This document shows, one piece after another, positions 8,538-17,491 of a stretch of 64,000 nucleotides of DNA. Each line of letters opens with the position of its first letter. Positions within the stretch are counted from its first letter, which is position 1. The notes beneath the pieces are model-generated. The model ran no database searches, had not been told where the DNA came from, and worked only from the letters and a program-made list of their open reading frames with translations. The translations under genes and the position numbers were made by a program. Where the stretch lies: positions 372,001-436,000 of the forward strand of contig NZ_JACRSX010000001.1 of NCBI RefSeq assembly GCF_014384985.1, read 5' to 3'. The DNA comes from Jutongia huaianensis. Its GTDB lineage: Bacteria; Bacillota; Clostridia; Lachnospirales; Lachnospiraceae.

Positions 8538-8611
8538 TTGATCTACATTCTCCTTCTCTAAATACACGCCGTAGATGTTATTTTCTTTCTTCACGTCCAT
8601 CAGGATACAGC

Positions 8612-8869
8612 CTGAACAGCAAAGTTAAAAGATTGCGTAAAGATCTTGATTGGAGGGAAAATTACATGACCTTGGAAAGAAAGATGGAAGAACGTTTCAA
8701 AGCCGGAATAGAGGTGGGCAGAGAACAGGGAAAAGTACAAACCCTCAAGGATATGGCCTTATAAAAGCTTACAAAAGGCAAATCGATCCCGCAGATTGCT
8801 GAAGAGTGTGAGAAATTTATAGAAACGATCCAGTTTTTGATTACAGAGATGGAGAGAGAAAATAGCTGA
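8612..8869 (+). pseudogene. Tail of an Rpn / PD-(D/E)XK transposase-type nuclease gene
   Basis: The plus-strand frame reads KVKRLRKDLDWRENYMTL, then RKMEERFKAGIEVGREQGK, an internal TAA at 8762, and then KLTKGKSIPQIAEECEKF onwards to TGA at 8867. The Glu/Gly/Arg-rich helical tail after a WREKYMTLE-like motif is characteristic of the C-terminus of Rpn-family recombination-promoting nucleases. The catalytic N-terminal domain is missing, and the stop confirms decay. A complete relative lies at 16314-17168. Confidence 0.55.
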
Positions 8870-9131
8870 GTCAACTCAGATTTTGGTTCTCTGCTCTTAT
8901 CTACCTTTATCATCCCGGCACTTTTTACAAGTATTTTGTAACCACATTATGTCTGTAATGCAAGAGAGCCGGATTACTCCGACTCTCTCAAGTATGCATC
9001 CGCATATGTATATCCCAATTAGTGTTTTAATGTATAGCAAACATTGATAAAATGCAAGTTTTATAAAAATTTTCACTAAATTTTTTTCAAAATATTCTGT
9101 ATGTTTTTTGATTCGTTTATAAAATAGAAAC
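8870..9131. other. Intergenic region with one imperfect hairpin
   Basis: No gene is supported here. A hairpin at 8963-8988 (AGAGAG-CGG against CCG-CTCTCT) may be a leftover terminator. The rest is AT-rich. A 79-codon minus-strand frame spanning 8897-9136 has no ribosome site and no family resemblance. Confidence 0.4.
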
Positions 9132-9178
9132 AGCACCGTATGAGAATCACAGGAAATCTGTCATTTTCTTACGGTGCT
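9132..9178 (-). terminator. Terminator of the 662-residue secreted protein gene
   Basis: A 9-bp stem (AGCACCGTA with TACGGTGCT) encloses an internal ACAG-GAAA-TCTGT hairpin. It lies about 40 bases after the stop codon of the minus-strand gene and is followed by a T-rich stretch. Confidence 0.6.
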
Positions 9179-9216
9179 TTATGTTTTATTAGAAGCTTCT
9201 CGCCTCTATCTCCATA

Positions 9217-11205
9217 TTACTTTGCTGCAATAATCTCAATTTTTGTAATGCCTACTCCTTCTGTGTTCGTACACCATGTATGTAAACCTTCCTCAAGTAA
9301 CGAAGCTGATTGTTCTTCTGTCAATGTGGTTGAATATGTAGTGGTTCCTTCATTCATCCACTGCCCATATTTACCATCATCGCCAACACCAACAATCCTC
9401 ATTTTTGATGTAGTAGATTCTAAGATAACCTGAAAACCTTTATCCTTAAGATTTTCTGTCGGAAGCATTGTAAGTTTCACGGTATATCCTGCAAGAGATG
9501 TAGTGCTATTTTTTAATTTATCAGCCACCTCTTCTGCTGTAAGGAAAAAATCACCATTTTTTCCATCTGTATTTTCATAAAGTGTATATGACTTTGCAAA
9601 ATAAATTTTAGTAACTTCCATGCAATTTCCTTGACTAATAGTTAATCCACCATTAAGCAAAGCATCCGACATTTCCTTTGTCAATTCATAACGCATAGGT
9701 GTGCCATAAAATGTATCATGATGGTCATCATCTCCCCATCCTGAAATTCCTTTAGACAGATAATAATTCCAGTTATTGGTAGTAACTACAACTCCCGCAT
9801 TCCATTGATTTCCATCATTAACATACTGTCCTTCTATTATTAAATAATATCCAACCAACGAATCCATTGGAGAAACCATTTTTTTAAGTTCTTTCGAACC
9901 AATTACAGTCATATTTCCCCATTCATCAGCTTCTGGAACAGTCAATTCATATACATCCTTTGCAGGAGCTGGTGTGTCCGTCGGTGTTGCTGTTGGTGTT
10001 GCTGTTGGTGTTGCCGGCGCTGGTGACGGTGACTCGCTCTCAGATGGTGCTGGTGACGGTGATTCACTCTCGGATGGCGCTGGTGGTGCCGGTGACTCAC
10101 TCTCGGATGGTGCTGGCGGCGGTGCTACCGTTGGCTCACTAGATGGTGCCGGACTCTCTGAAGTACCCGGTGTTGGTTCTGCACTCTCTGACGGCTTTGC
10201 GCTTGCTGCCGGTTTGGCACTATCGGCTGGCTTGGTAGTCTCTGCCGGTTTTGTACTATCAGCCGGCTTGGTAGTCTCTGCCGGTTTTGTACTATCAGCT
10301 GGCTTTGTAGTCTCTGCTGGTTTGGTACTATCGGCTGGCTTGGTGGTCTCTGCCGGTTTTGTACTATCTGCCGGCTTTGTAGTCTCTGCCGGTTTTGTAC
10401 TATCTGCTGGCTTTGTAGTCTCTGCTGGCTTTGTGCTTGCTGCCGGTTTTGTAGTCTCTGCCGGCTTTGTAGTCTCTGCTGGCTTTGTAGTCTCTGCCGG
10501 TTTTGTAGTCTCGGCTGGCTTTGTAGTCTCTGCTGGCTTTGTAGTCTCTGCTGGCTTTGTGCTCTCTACCGGAGCTTTTGTCTTCTCCGGTGCTTTTGTC
10601 TCTGCCGGAGCTTTTGTCTTCTCCGGTGCCTTTGTCTCTGCCGGAGCTTTTGTCTCCTCCGGTGCCTTTGTCTCCTCTGGTGCCTTTGTCTCATCCGGCT
10701 TGGTACTCTCTGCCGGTGCTTCGCTTGCAGGAGTTGTTGCCGGTGTTGTGGCACTTGGAACAACACTTGCTGCCGGTGCCTTACTTGCTGCCGGTGTACT
10801 GCTTACTACCGGTGCGTTTGTTACAGCGGACTCTTCCGCTTTTTTAACTGTCACTTTTGCTGTTAATGTTTTGGAGGTTTTCTTACCCTTCTTAGGTACA
10901 TATGTAACCTTAGCGGAAACGGTGGTTTTACCTTCCTTTAGTCCAGTTACTTTCCCCCCTGAAATACTTGCGATCTTCTTGTCTTTTACAGACCATTTCA
11001 CCTTGTTGATCTTCTTAACCTTCTTTTTCTGAATCTTTAATTTTACTTTGTCTCCTACAGTAACAGATACCGATGTCTTGTTTAATTTTACGGTAGCTTT
11101 TTTGGTCGCTGCTTCTGCTTTCATACCCGGAGCGGCACAGGCAGAAAGAACCATTGCGGCTGACAATACATAAGATGTCGCCTTTCTGAATGTTCTTTTT
11201 TTCAT
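9217..11205 (-). CDS. Secreted Ig-like (BIG_2) protein with long Pro/Thr/Glu repeat region
   Basis: The ATG at 11205 follows AAGGAGG. The 662-residue product has a signal peptide (1-33, ending near KAEAAT). One Lys-rich BIG_2-like domain follows (about 35-115; KLNKTSVSVTVGDKVKLK and KIASISGGKVTGLKEGKTTV). A low-complexity stretch at about 118-411 is built from KPAETT, KPADST, APEETK and SESPSPAP units. The C-terminal domain (about 412-662) has Trp-rich paired segments, such as WNAGVVVTTNNWNYYLSKG and GDDGKYGQWMNEG. That region looks like two carbohydrate-binding-type modules, but I cannot name the family. Likely an extracellular adhesin or glycan binder. The repeat tract is prone to copy-number change. 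Confidence 0.8.
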   Translation of the reverse strand: MKKRTFRKATSYVLSAAMVLSACAAPGMKAEAATKKATVKLNKTSVSVTVGDKVKLKIQKKKVKKINKVKWSVKDKKIASISGGKVTGLKEGKTTVSAKVTYVPKKGKKTSKTLTAKVTVKKAEESAVTNAPVVSSTPAASKAPAASVVPSATTPATTPASEAPAESTKPDETKAPEETKAPEETKAPAETKAPEKTKAPAETKAPEKTKAPVESTKPAETTKPAETTKPAETTKPAETTKPAETTKPAETTKPAASTKPAETTKPADSTKPAETTKPADSTKPAETTKPADSTKPAETTKPADSTKPAETTKPADSTKPAETTKPADSAKPAASAKPSESAEPTPGTSESPAPSSEPTVAPPPAPSESESPAPPAPSESESPSPAPSESESPSPAPATPTATPTATPTDTPAPAKDVYELTVPEADEWGNMTVIGSKELKKMVSPMDSLVGYYLIIEGQYVNDGNQWNAGVVVTTNNWNYYLSKGISGWGDDDHHDTFYGTPMRYELTKEMSDALLNGGLTISQGNCMEVTKIYFAKSYTLYENTDGKNGDFFLTAEEVADKLKNSTTSLAGYTVKLTMLPTENLKDKGFQVILESTTSKMRIVGVGDDGKYGQWMNEGTTTYSTTLTEEQSASLLEEGLHTWCTNTEGVGITKIEIIAAK
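9970..10850. repeat. Degenerate short tandem repeats within the secreted protein gene
   Basis: Units of 12-24 bp encode TKPAETTKPADS-type and APEETK-type peptides many times over. They create a long antisense open frame on the plus strand that is an artefact. The tract probably forms an extended, possibly glycosylated, stalk. Confidence 0.75.
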
Positions 11206-11340
11206 TCTGAAAAAACCTCCTTTTCTCTCCCGTCCCTTTGAGAGCGAGATACTATATACTAAAAATCAACAACACTCTCAGTATAACAGGTTTGTCGGAA
11301 TTTAACAATAATATTATTAATTTTTTATAAACTTCTGTCA

Positions 11341-12075
11341 CTATTTCATCATCAGCGCCTCATAACGGGGCAGATCAATGAAATCCTGCACAAAAGAAGT
11401 CGCCGGATGATGGCAGATTTCCTCCGGAGTGCCAATCTGTTCTACTCTCCCTTGATTGGTAACAATAATGGTATCTGCAACTTCCATGGCTTCCTCCTGA
11501 TCGTGAGTCACAAAAATACTGGTCACACCTACTCTTCCGATCATTTCCTTCAGCCAGCTCCGAAGCTCCCGGCGCACCTTGGCATCAATGGCGGCAAAAG
11601 GTTCATCCAGCAGCAGCAAATGAGGGTCCGGCGCAAGTGCCCGCGCAAATGCCACTCTCTGACGCTGCCCTCCGGACAACTGATGAGGATATCGTTTTCC
11701 CAGATCCTTCATGGAGATCAGTTCCAAAAGTTCCTCCACACGCTCCTTGATTTCCGTCTTCTTTCGTTTCTGTATTTCCAGTCCAAACGCAATGTTATCT
11801 GCTACTGTCATATATCGAAACAGGGCATAGTTCTGAAACACAAATCCGATGCCACGTTTACTTCCCGGAATGTCATTCATTCTTTTTCCTTCCACTAAAA
11901 TATCTCCGGAATCCGGCACATCCAGTCCGGCGATCATTCGTAAAATTGTTGTTTTCCCACTGCCGCTCGGTCCCAAAAGAGCCGCCAGATGTCCTTTTTC
12001 TACTCCAAAGGATACATTCTCCGATGCGTGAAAGCCATCAAATGTTTTGTTAATCTCTCTCATTTCTATATACAT
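11341..12075 (-). CDS. cysA: Sulfate ABC transporter ATP-binding protein
   Basis: This is the ATPase that powers sulfate (or thiosulfate) import at the cytoplasmic face. The 244-residue product shows Walker A GPSGSGKTT, the Q-loop region FVFQNYALF, the ABC signature LSGGQRQRVAFARAL, Walker B LLLLDEPFAA and the H-loop FVTHDQEEAMEVAD. It is shorter than enterobacterial CysA because the C-terminal regulatory domain is missing, which is common in Firmicutes. I start it at ATG 12075 after AAAGGG; an upstream ATG at 12132 gives an unlikely extension. It is third in the operon with the solute-binding protein and the fused permease. Confidence 0.85.
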   Translation of the reverse strand: MYIEMREINKTFDGFHASENVSFGVEKGHLAALLGPSGSGKTTILRMIAGLDVPDSGDILVEGKRMNDIPGSKRGIGFVFQNYALFRYMTVADNIAFGLEIQKRKKTEIKERVEELLELISMKDLGKRYPHQLSGGQRQRVAFARALAPDPHLLLLDEPFAAIDAKVRRELRSWLKEMIGRVGVTSIFVTHDQEEAMEVADTIIVTNQGRVEQIGTPEEICHHPATSFVQDFIDLPRYEALMMK

Positions 12076-12149
12076 AATTTCATCCCTTTCTACAATGTCA
12101 TTGATCCATTGATTGATATATTTCAATAGCACTTTTTCTTACTCAGCTT

Positions 12150-13865
12150 TTACAGGCTTTCTTTACGGGAGCCGGCCGATACCACCACGGACCGCAGGAT
12201 CAACAGGATCACTGCCATGATCACCAGCAAAGAAGATACCGCAAATGCCGCCGTTGTATTAAATTCGTTATAAAGGATCTCCACATGCAAAGGCAATGTA
12301 TTGGTAACTCCCCGCAAATGACCGGAGATAACAGAAACGGCTCCAAATTCTCCCATCGCTCTTGCCGTACACAGCACAATTCCATAAAGCAGCGCCCAGC
12401 GGATATGAGGAAATGTAATCCGGGAGAATATTTTCCATTTTCCTGCTCCCATCAGCGCCGCCGCTTCCTCCTCCTCTTTCCCCTGTGCCTGCAGCACCGG
12501 CAAAAGCTCCCGGAATACAAACGGAAATGTTACAAAGATTGTGGCAAGGATTACTCCCGGCACAGCAAAGACAATCTTAACATTGTGAGCCTGCAAAAAT
12601 CCTCCCATCCATCCCAGGTTACCAAAGGTCAGACTAAATACCAGTCCGGCGATCACCGGAGAAATAGAAAACGGAATATCGATCAACGTTGCAAGAAACT
12701 GTCTGCCCCGAAAATAATATTTTGATATGAGAATGGATGCAAATATTCCAAAAACGGTATTTACGGCCACAGCACTAGCAGTCGCAAAAACGGTCAGTTT
12801 CAATGCCTTGATGGTATATTCATCCAATATTGCCCTCATATATGCTGCCCATCCTTCTTTAAGAGCACTGCTTACCACCAGTGCCAGCGGCAGCACCATC
12901 ATCACAACCATAAACAGTACCAATACTGCGATCAAAATGCCTTTTACCGGACGGTGGCTGTCCTTTTCATAGGGTTCCACAACCTTTTTCAGAGATGCTC
13001 CATTTTCCCCGCCATCCCGGAATCTTTGCATATAGATCTGGATGGAGTTGATCAGAAGCATTAGCAGAAAAGAGATTGCCAGAAGCACTACTGCGATTGC
13101 TGTGGCATCGGAGTATTTGAACTGCTCCAGCTTTGACATGATCAAAAGAGGTGCAATCTGTGTTTTAAAAGGAATATTTCCGGCAATAAACACAACACTT
13201 CCATATTCCCCGATCCCTCTGGCAAATGCCAGTCCAAAGCCCGCCAGTGCAGCAGGATAAATCTCCGGCAGAATCACCTTAAAAAATGTTCTGGCTCTTC
13301 CTGCTCCCAGCATCATTGCCGCTTCCTCATAACCTCTGTCCAGCTTTTCCAGCACCGGCTGGACGGACCGCACCACAAACGGAATCCCTACAAATATCAT
13401 TGCTATTGTAATGCCCGCCTTCGTATATGCGATCTTGATACCGGCTTTGGCAAATAAAGCACCGATCCATCCCTGATCCGAATACAGTGTAGTCAGCGCA
13501 ATTCCTGCAACTGCCGTTGGCAGTGCAAAGGGCAGCTCGATCATACCATCCAGAAGTCTTTTGCCCGGAAATTCATAGCGCACCAGAATCCACGCCAGAA
13601 TGACGCCAAAGATTACATTGATCAATGCTGCCATAAATGCACAGGATAAACTAACCTGATACCCGGACATGATCTGCCGGGAGGTGACCACCTGAATAAA
13701 TTCCGAAAAGCTAAGCCGTCCTGCTGACCAAATGATGGATGCCAGCGGTATTAACACCAGGCATGCAAGCATCGTGACGGACACACCAAAGGTCAACCCA
13801 AAGCCCGGGATCACCCGTACCCCATGGGGATTTTTTCTCTTAATAATTCCTATTCCCTGCTGCAT
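12150..13865 (-). CDS. Fused sulfate ABC transporter permease (CysT-CysW in one chain)
   Basis: Two binding-protein-dependent permease domains lie in one uninterrupted frame. Each has its own ATPase-contact (EAA) loop: EEAAMMLGAGRARTFF in the first half and EEAAALMGAGKWKIFS in the second. The first half resembles CysT and the second CysW, which are separate genes in most bacteria. About 12 membrane segments are expected. The start at ATG 13865 is close to AGAGGAG; an upstream ATG at 13925 adds 20 residues and has a poorer site. It sits between the sulfate-binding lipoprotein gene and cysA, so it would form both permease halves of the importer. Confidence 0.8.
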   Translation of the reverse strand: MQQGIGIIKRKNPHGVRVIPGFGLTFGVSVTMLACLVLIPLASIIWSAGRLSFSEFIQVVTSRQIMSGYQVSLSCAFMAALINVIFGVILAWILVRYEFPGKRLLDGMIELPFALPTAVAGIALTTLYSDQGWIGALFAKAGIKIAYTKAGITIAMIFVGIPFVVRSVQPVLEKLDRGYEEAAMMLGAGRARTFFKVILPEIYPAALAGFGLAFARGIGEYGSVVFIAGNIPFKTQIAPLLIMSKLEQFKYSDATAIAVVLLAISFLLMLLINSIQIYMQRFRDGGENGASLKKVVEPYEKDSHRPVKGILIAVLVLFMVVMMVLPLALVVSSALKEGWAAYMRAILDEYTIKALKLTVFATASAVAVNTVFGIFASILISKYYFRGRQFLATLIDIPFSISPVIAGLVFSLTFGNLGWMGGFLQAHNVKIVFAVPGVILATIFVTFPFVFRELLPVLQAQGKEEEEAAALMGAGKWKIFSRITFPHIRWALLYGIVLCTARAMGEFGAVSVISGHLRGVTNTLPLHVEILYNEFNTTAAFAVSSLLVIMAVILLILRSVVVSAGSRKESL

Positions 13866-14015
13866 AATCTCCTCTTTCTTTCCTAAAAAATGCGTAAAAA
13901 GGGACAGCCAGACTCCGGTCAGCATATTCCGAAGCGGCTGCCCTCGATTGGTTTCAATCTGATTCTATAATATAATAATGAGATTCAAATCATACTGCTT
14001 ACTACTCCATCTCCT

Positions 14016-15053
14016 TTATTCGCTGTAAATCTGGTCAAACACGGCACCATCATCAAAATAATCTTTAAATGCCTGATCCCACCCGCCAAAATCATCAATG
14101 GTCACCAGATTCATATCCAGATCAAACTGGTCTGCAAACTCCTTCAGGATCTTTTCGTTGGAAGGACGGTAGTAATTTTCTCCTGCCAGTCTCTGTGCTT
14201 CGTCGGAATAAAGATACTGCAGATATTCTTTGGATACCTCCTCCGTGCCATGCTTCTTGGCTACGGAATCTACAACAGCCACAGACGGCTGTGCCAGTAT
14301 ACTGACGCTTGGCGTCACAATCTCATAATCATCCGGATACTCCTCTATGGACAGATATGCCTCATTCTCCCAGGCGATCAACACATCTCCCTGTCCTTTT
14401 TCTACAAATGTAGAAGTGGCTCCTCTGGCTCCCGAATCAAGCACCAATACATTCTGATAGAGTTTTTTCATAAACTCTTTGGTCTCTTCTTCGTTATTGC
14501 CGTCCTGTTGCTGCTCGTAAGCCCATGCTGCGAGGAAATTCCAGCATGCACCTCCGGAGGTTTTCGGATTCGGTGTAATGACATCCACGCCCTTTTTGAC
14601 CAGATCATTCCAATCATGAATCCCCTTTTCATTCCCTTTTCGAACCAGAAATACGATGGTTGATGTATAAGGAGAGCTGTCCTTGTCAAACTCATCTATC
14701 CATCCCTTCTCGATCAGCCCGGTATCCTCAATGGCTGTAATATCGTGTGCCAGAGCCAGCGTCACAACATCCGCCTCGTTTCCTTCAATCACAGAACGTG
14801 CCTGGGAACCGGAACCACCGTGAGATGCCGTAACCTTAACGGACTGTCCTTTTTCCTTCTGCCAATGCTTTTGAAACAGTTCGTTGTACGCAGCATAAAA
14901 CTCTCTGGTAGGGTCGTAAGAAACATTCGTGATAGAAACTTCCTTTGTATTTCCTGTACCGGAGTTATTTTTATTCTCTCCACTGCAGCCTGTCAGAATC
15001 ATTCCTGCTGCAATGGTTGTGGTCAATAATAATGCGATTAATTTATTTTTCAT
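14016..15053 (-). CDS. Sulfate-binding lipoprotein of the ABC transporter
   Basis: The product begins with a lipoprotein signal (LLTTTIAAGMILTGCSG; lipobox LTGC) and then matches the Sbp/CysP family: SYDPTREFYAAYNELF, the ligand loop ASHGGSGSQARSVIEGNEADVVTL in pieces, NPKTSGGACWNFLAAW and a terminal region ending near DQIYSE. It would capture sulfate outside the membrane and deliver it to the fused permease. The ATG at 15053 follows GAGAGGA at about 7 bases; two earlier in-frame ATGs are too close to or upstream of that site. It is the first gene of a three-gene minus-strand operon. A LysR gene lies 9 kb away, with no evident link. Confidence 0.88.
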   Translation of the reverse strand: MKNKLIALLLTTTIAAGMILTGCSGENKNNSGTGNTKEVSITNVSYDPTREFYAAYNELFQKHWQKEKGQSVKVTASHGGSGSQARSVIEGNEADVVTLALAHDITAIEDTGLIEKGWIDEFDKDSSPYTSTIVFLVRKGNEKGIHDWNDLVKKGVDVITPNPKTSGGACWNFLAAWAYEQQQDGNNEEETKEFMKKLYQNVLVLDSGARGATSTFVEKGQGDVLIAWENEAYLSIEEYPDDYEIVTPSVSILAQPSVAVVDSVAKKHGTEEVSKEYLQYLYSDEAQRLAGENYYRPSNEKILKEFADQFDLDMNLVTIDDFGGWDQAFKDYFDDGAVFDQIYSE

Positions 15054-15375
15054 TCTCATTTCCTCTCTTTCCTTTTCTTTCAATCGATTGATTTAGGCAT
15101 AGTATATGCGCTGCAAAACAAAAATGCAATGGGATATTCAAAATTATTTATGTATTCATATTATTTTTAATATGTATAGTTCTGTTTGTATATGGAAACA
15201 ATGATAATACTATACCAATTATCATATATATCATTCGTATTCTGTCCAAAATTGATATCTTTTCAAATACATATATTCAAAATAACCTGATGTGCTTTTC
15301 CCAAAACATCATCACAATCATTATAAGATAATGGCTATGCTATCACAAGCCGCAAAATCAGAAAGGAGCCATAAA
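15054..15375. other. Divergent control region between the sulfate operon and the spore protein gene
   Basis: This AT-rich 320-bp spacer should contain the promoters of both divergent units. A 6-bp inverted repeat, ATGATA/TATCAT, spans about 15208-15233 and could be part of an operator. I cannot assign -35 and -10 boxes with confidence, and no riboswitch fold was recognised. Confidence 0.3.
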
Positions 15376-15612
15376 ATGACCAAAAAAGAAAAACCGGAAA
15401 TCAAAACAATAGAGGACGTACAACAGCTTCCCGCCGAAGATCAGACCAAATGGGAGATTGCAAACGAACTGGGATACTTTGACAAAATTGTAGCCACCGG
15501 CTGGAAATCTCTGACCAGCCGGGAAAGCGGCCGGATCGGTGGTATGCTGTCTTCCCGCACCAAAAAGACAAATTCAACGGCATCAAAAGAAACGAATTCC
15601 GATAATAGCTAA
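15376..15612 (+). CDS. Small acid-soluble spore protein, alpha/beta type
   Basis: The 78-residue protein contains the family core in two parts, KWEIANELGYFDKIVATGW and SLTSRESGRIGGML. KWE followed by IANE is the recognition site of the germination protease GPR, which cuts between Glu and Ile. These proteins coat and protect DNA inside the dormant spore. The ATG at 15376 follows AAAGGAG at 8 bases; the 28 upstream in-frame codons are not native. The N-terminus (TKKEKPEIKTIEDVQQLP) and Ser/Thr-rich tail differ from classical major SASPs, so it may be a minor or divergent member. It implies a spore-forming host. Confidence 0.85.
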   Translation: MTKKEKPEIKTIEDVQQLPAEDQTKWEIANELGYFDKIVATGWKSLTSRESGRIGGMLSSRTKKTNSTASKETNSDNS

Positions 15613-15632
15613 ATAAAGCTCATTTTTTACTT

Positions 15633-15713
15633 AAAAAGGTCTGAATCACTGATATGCCCTCTCCCAACTGTTTTGTGCAGCAAAGAGAAAGCATATGGGA
15701 TTCAGACCTTTTT
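15633..15713. terminator. Large bidirectional terminator hairpin
   Basis: A perfect 15-bp stem (AAAAAGGTCTGAATC with GATTCAGACCTTTTT) encloses a second stem built on ATATGC/GCATAT. It sits between the convergent spore protein gene and the minus-strand gene at 15737 and can serve both. Confidence 0.8.
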
Positions 15714-15736
15714 ATCCATTGTGGTTCCTGCGATTC

Positions 15737-16291
15737 TTACAGGATGTTGCCAATATTCTCACGATTTCCCGGCATAAACAGGAATGGAAGCTTCCGGGAG
15801 GCATCTCCATAAATATACTTCGCATACCGCTTACACAGATTCTCGTATGTCTCTGCGGTATATTTTACTTTCAATGCCCGTGCCATACGGTGAAGCACCA
15901 ATGGGGCAATGCAATGTCCCCAAAGCTCTCCGTCGCCTTCGTTAAACATCTTCGGCGTAATCTCCATCCGTTCCTTCGTCACGGTATTCACCGCCTCAAG
16001 ACGAACAAAATCATTCGCCTCATCCACAGAATACTCCAGCGCACAGACGTCATCTCCGTGACGCACTGTAATAAGATCCGCAAGAGTTCCTTCTACCTCA
16101 CCCATATGCAGAATTTCCTCTTTCTTGGCTCTTCCATTATTAAACCGGAGCATCTCTAACAGCTTGTCAATGCTCTCCTGATTGAGCACGGAGCTGTCTA
16201 CCCCTTCTCGTTTTTCATTGATAAAATCGATCAATGTATCAATTTCCTTCTGTGAAAGCAGGGAAAAATCCTGATTCTGTACATTTGCCAT
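15737..16291 (-). CDS. Hypothetical 184-residue protein with FliM-like N-terminal motifs
   Basis: No family is recognised with certainty. The N-terminus carries two similar helices, LSQKEIDTLIDFI (about 12-24) and VLNQESIDKLLEML (about 36-49). The first is like the LSQxEID motif at the start of the flagellar switch proteins FliM and FliN. The remainder is alpha/beta (EGTLADLITVRHGDDVCALE and later WGHCIAPLVLHRMARAL). The ATG at 16291 follows AGGAGG. It lies 22 bases after the Rpn-type nuclease gene, so the two are probably cotranscribed. No flagellar genes are nearby, so a motility role is only a suggestion. Confidence 0.6.
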   Translation of the reverse strand: MANVQNQDFSLLSQKEIDTLIDFINEKREGVDSSVLNQESIDKLLEMLRFNNGRAKKEEILHMGEVEGTLADLITVRHGDDVCALEYSVDEANDFVRLEAVNTVTKERMEITPKMFNEGDGELWGHCIAPLVLHRMARALKVKYTAETYENLCKRYAKYIYGDASRKLPFLFMPGNRENIGNIL

Positions 16292-16313
16292 TTTTCTACC
16301 TCCTTAATCCATC

Positions 16314-17168
16314 TTACGCCTGCGCAAACAACTCCTGCTCGACGGCTTCCAGCTCGGTTTCGGAATAATCCATGGAAAGAATCATTTCCCGCGATAATCC
16401 GCTTTCGAGCATTTTTCGTATCGCATTCTTTCTTTCCTCTGAACGCCCTTCTGAACGTCCTTCTTCTCGTGCTATTTTTTCGTGCTCCTTCGCATAATCT
16501 TTGGCATATTTTTTCGCATAATCCTCTACCGTTTTGCACATTTCTCCAAAACCCCCTTCTGTTTCTTTGAAATATTGTACCGCTTTGCTTAATTCCGGAA
16601 ACTTTGCATCTTCAAATGCATCCCTCCGTAAAAACAGCTGAAGCAGCTCGGATTTCTCCGAACCATCCTTAACAGCTGTGTTGACAAAAAAGATATCCTC
16701 CCCGTCATCTACAGGCACATAGCCTTCGTCCGTTTTCATGCACCGCTTCAAGTATGTGATCATCTGGCAGTTATGCAACGCATCATACTCCGTGATATAC
16801 AGGATCGTCACCTGCGGAATGTCTGAAAAGTCTGTACCCTTTGGTGTATGTGACGCCGTGGTCGCTGCCGCGTAAAACCTGTTTCTCTTGATATCGTCAT
16901 TGCCGGAACCTTTCTGCATCTCGATGTTCATATACGCTCCGTCCTCCAGAGTGCAAAGTACATCCAGAATGATTTCCCGGTGCAGACTCGTGATGACGCA
17001 CTGCGGTGTCACACTTACCACCTTTAACTGTGGTCTGTCCAACAATGTGCGGAGTATTTCCTGGCAGACTTCCTTTCGCTCCGCCACCAGCCGGAACATG
17101 GCATCATCGATGATCCTTAGATTTCCTGCCGTTTCCCTTGTCGCTTTTGAGTATGGTCCGTAAGCCAT
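16314..17168 (-). CDS. Rpn-type PD-(D/E)XK nuclease family protein
   Basis: The 285-residue product matches recombination-promoting nuclease or PDDEXK transposase-like proteins common in Lachnospiraceae. It opens with YGPYSKATRETAGNL and IIDDAMFRLVAE. The nuclease core shows DVLCTLEDGAYMNIEMQKG, where Asp and the Glu-x-Gln variant of ExK occupy the catalytic positions. The C-terminus is a Glu/Arg/Gly-rich coil with two EGRSE units, ending ETELEAVEQELF. The ATG at 17168 follows GGGAGG. These proteins promote horizontal recombination in E. coli; here the precise function is unknown. It is cotranscribed with the 184-residue hypothetical gene. Confidence 0.8.
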   Translation of the reverse strand: MAYGPYSKATRETAGNLRIIDDAMFRLVAERKEVCQEILRTLLDRPQLKVVSVTPQCVITSLHREIILDVLCTLEDGAYMNIEMQKGSGNDDIKRNRFYAAATTASHTPKGTDFSDIPQVTILYITEYDALHNCQMITYLKRCMKTDEGYVPVDDGEDIFFVNTAVKDGSEKSELLQLFLRRDAFEDAKFPELSKAVQYFKETEGGFGEMCKTVEDYAKKYAKDYAKEHEKIAREEGRSEGRSEERKNAIRKMLESGLSREMILSMDYSETELEAVEQELFAQA

Positions 17169-17412
17169 TATCCTGCCTCCCTTTCCCTGCTTGTCGCAGA
17201 ATCTCTGCAAAACAGGTAAGGGCTCAGCTTCTGTGTTAATCATATCATCATCTGCCCTGCAAATCAACACCGTTTTTTCAGCAAACCCCTCCCGTTATCC
17301 TTTGATTTTCGCCAGTATAACAAGGAAAAGGGAATCAAGCAATAGAGTTCCGGAAACTGCCGTTTTGTACACGACAGTTTTAATATTTGCCGTGTGTGAC
17401 ACAGCAAAAACG
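17169..17412. other. Intergenic region upstream of the nuclease gene
   Basis: About 240 bases lie between the divergent end of the giant surface-protein gene and the nuclease gene. No additional gene is supported. Presumably the promoter of the nuclease gene lies here, but no clear boxes were assigned. Confidence 0.35.
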
Positions 17413-17453
17413 TAAAAAAGGACAGCTACAAATCTTTCGATCTATAACTGCCC
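17413..17453 (-). terminator. Terminator of the giant surface-protein gene
   Basis: On the minus strand an imperfect stem (GGGCAGTTATAG with CTGTAGCTGTCC-like pairing) is followed by TTTTTT. It begins about 40 bases after the stop codon at 17492. Confidence 0.5.
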
Positions 17454-17491
17454 TAATGCTGTTAAAATTTCACACGCAACAAGCTGTGATC

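Noticed and set aside
8897..9136. 79-codon minus-strand frame
   Set aside because: No ribosome site, overlaps a terminator and shows no recognisable domain; judged non-coding.
9974..11032. Long plus-strand frame of 352 codons full of Ala/Gly/Ser-Val repeats
   Set aside because: It is the antisense shadow of the Pro/Thr/Glu repeat tract of the minus-strand secreted protein, with no ribosome site or signal.
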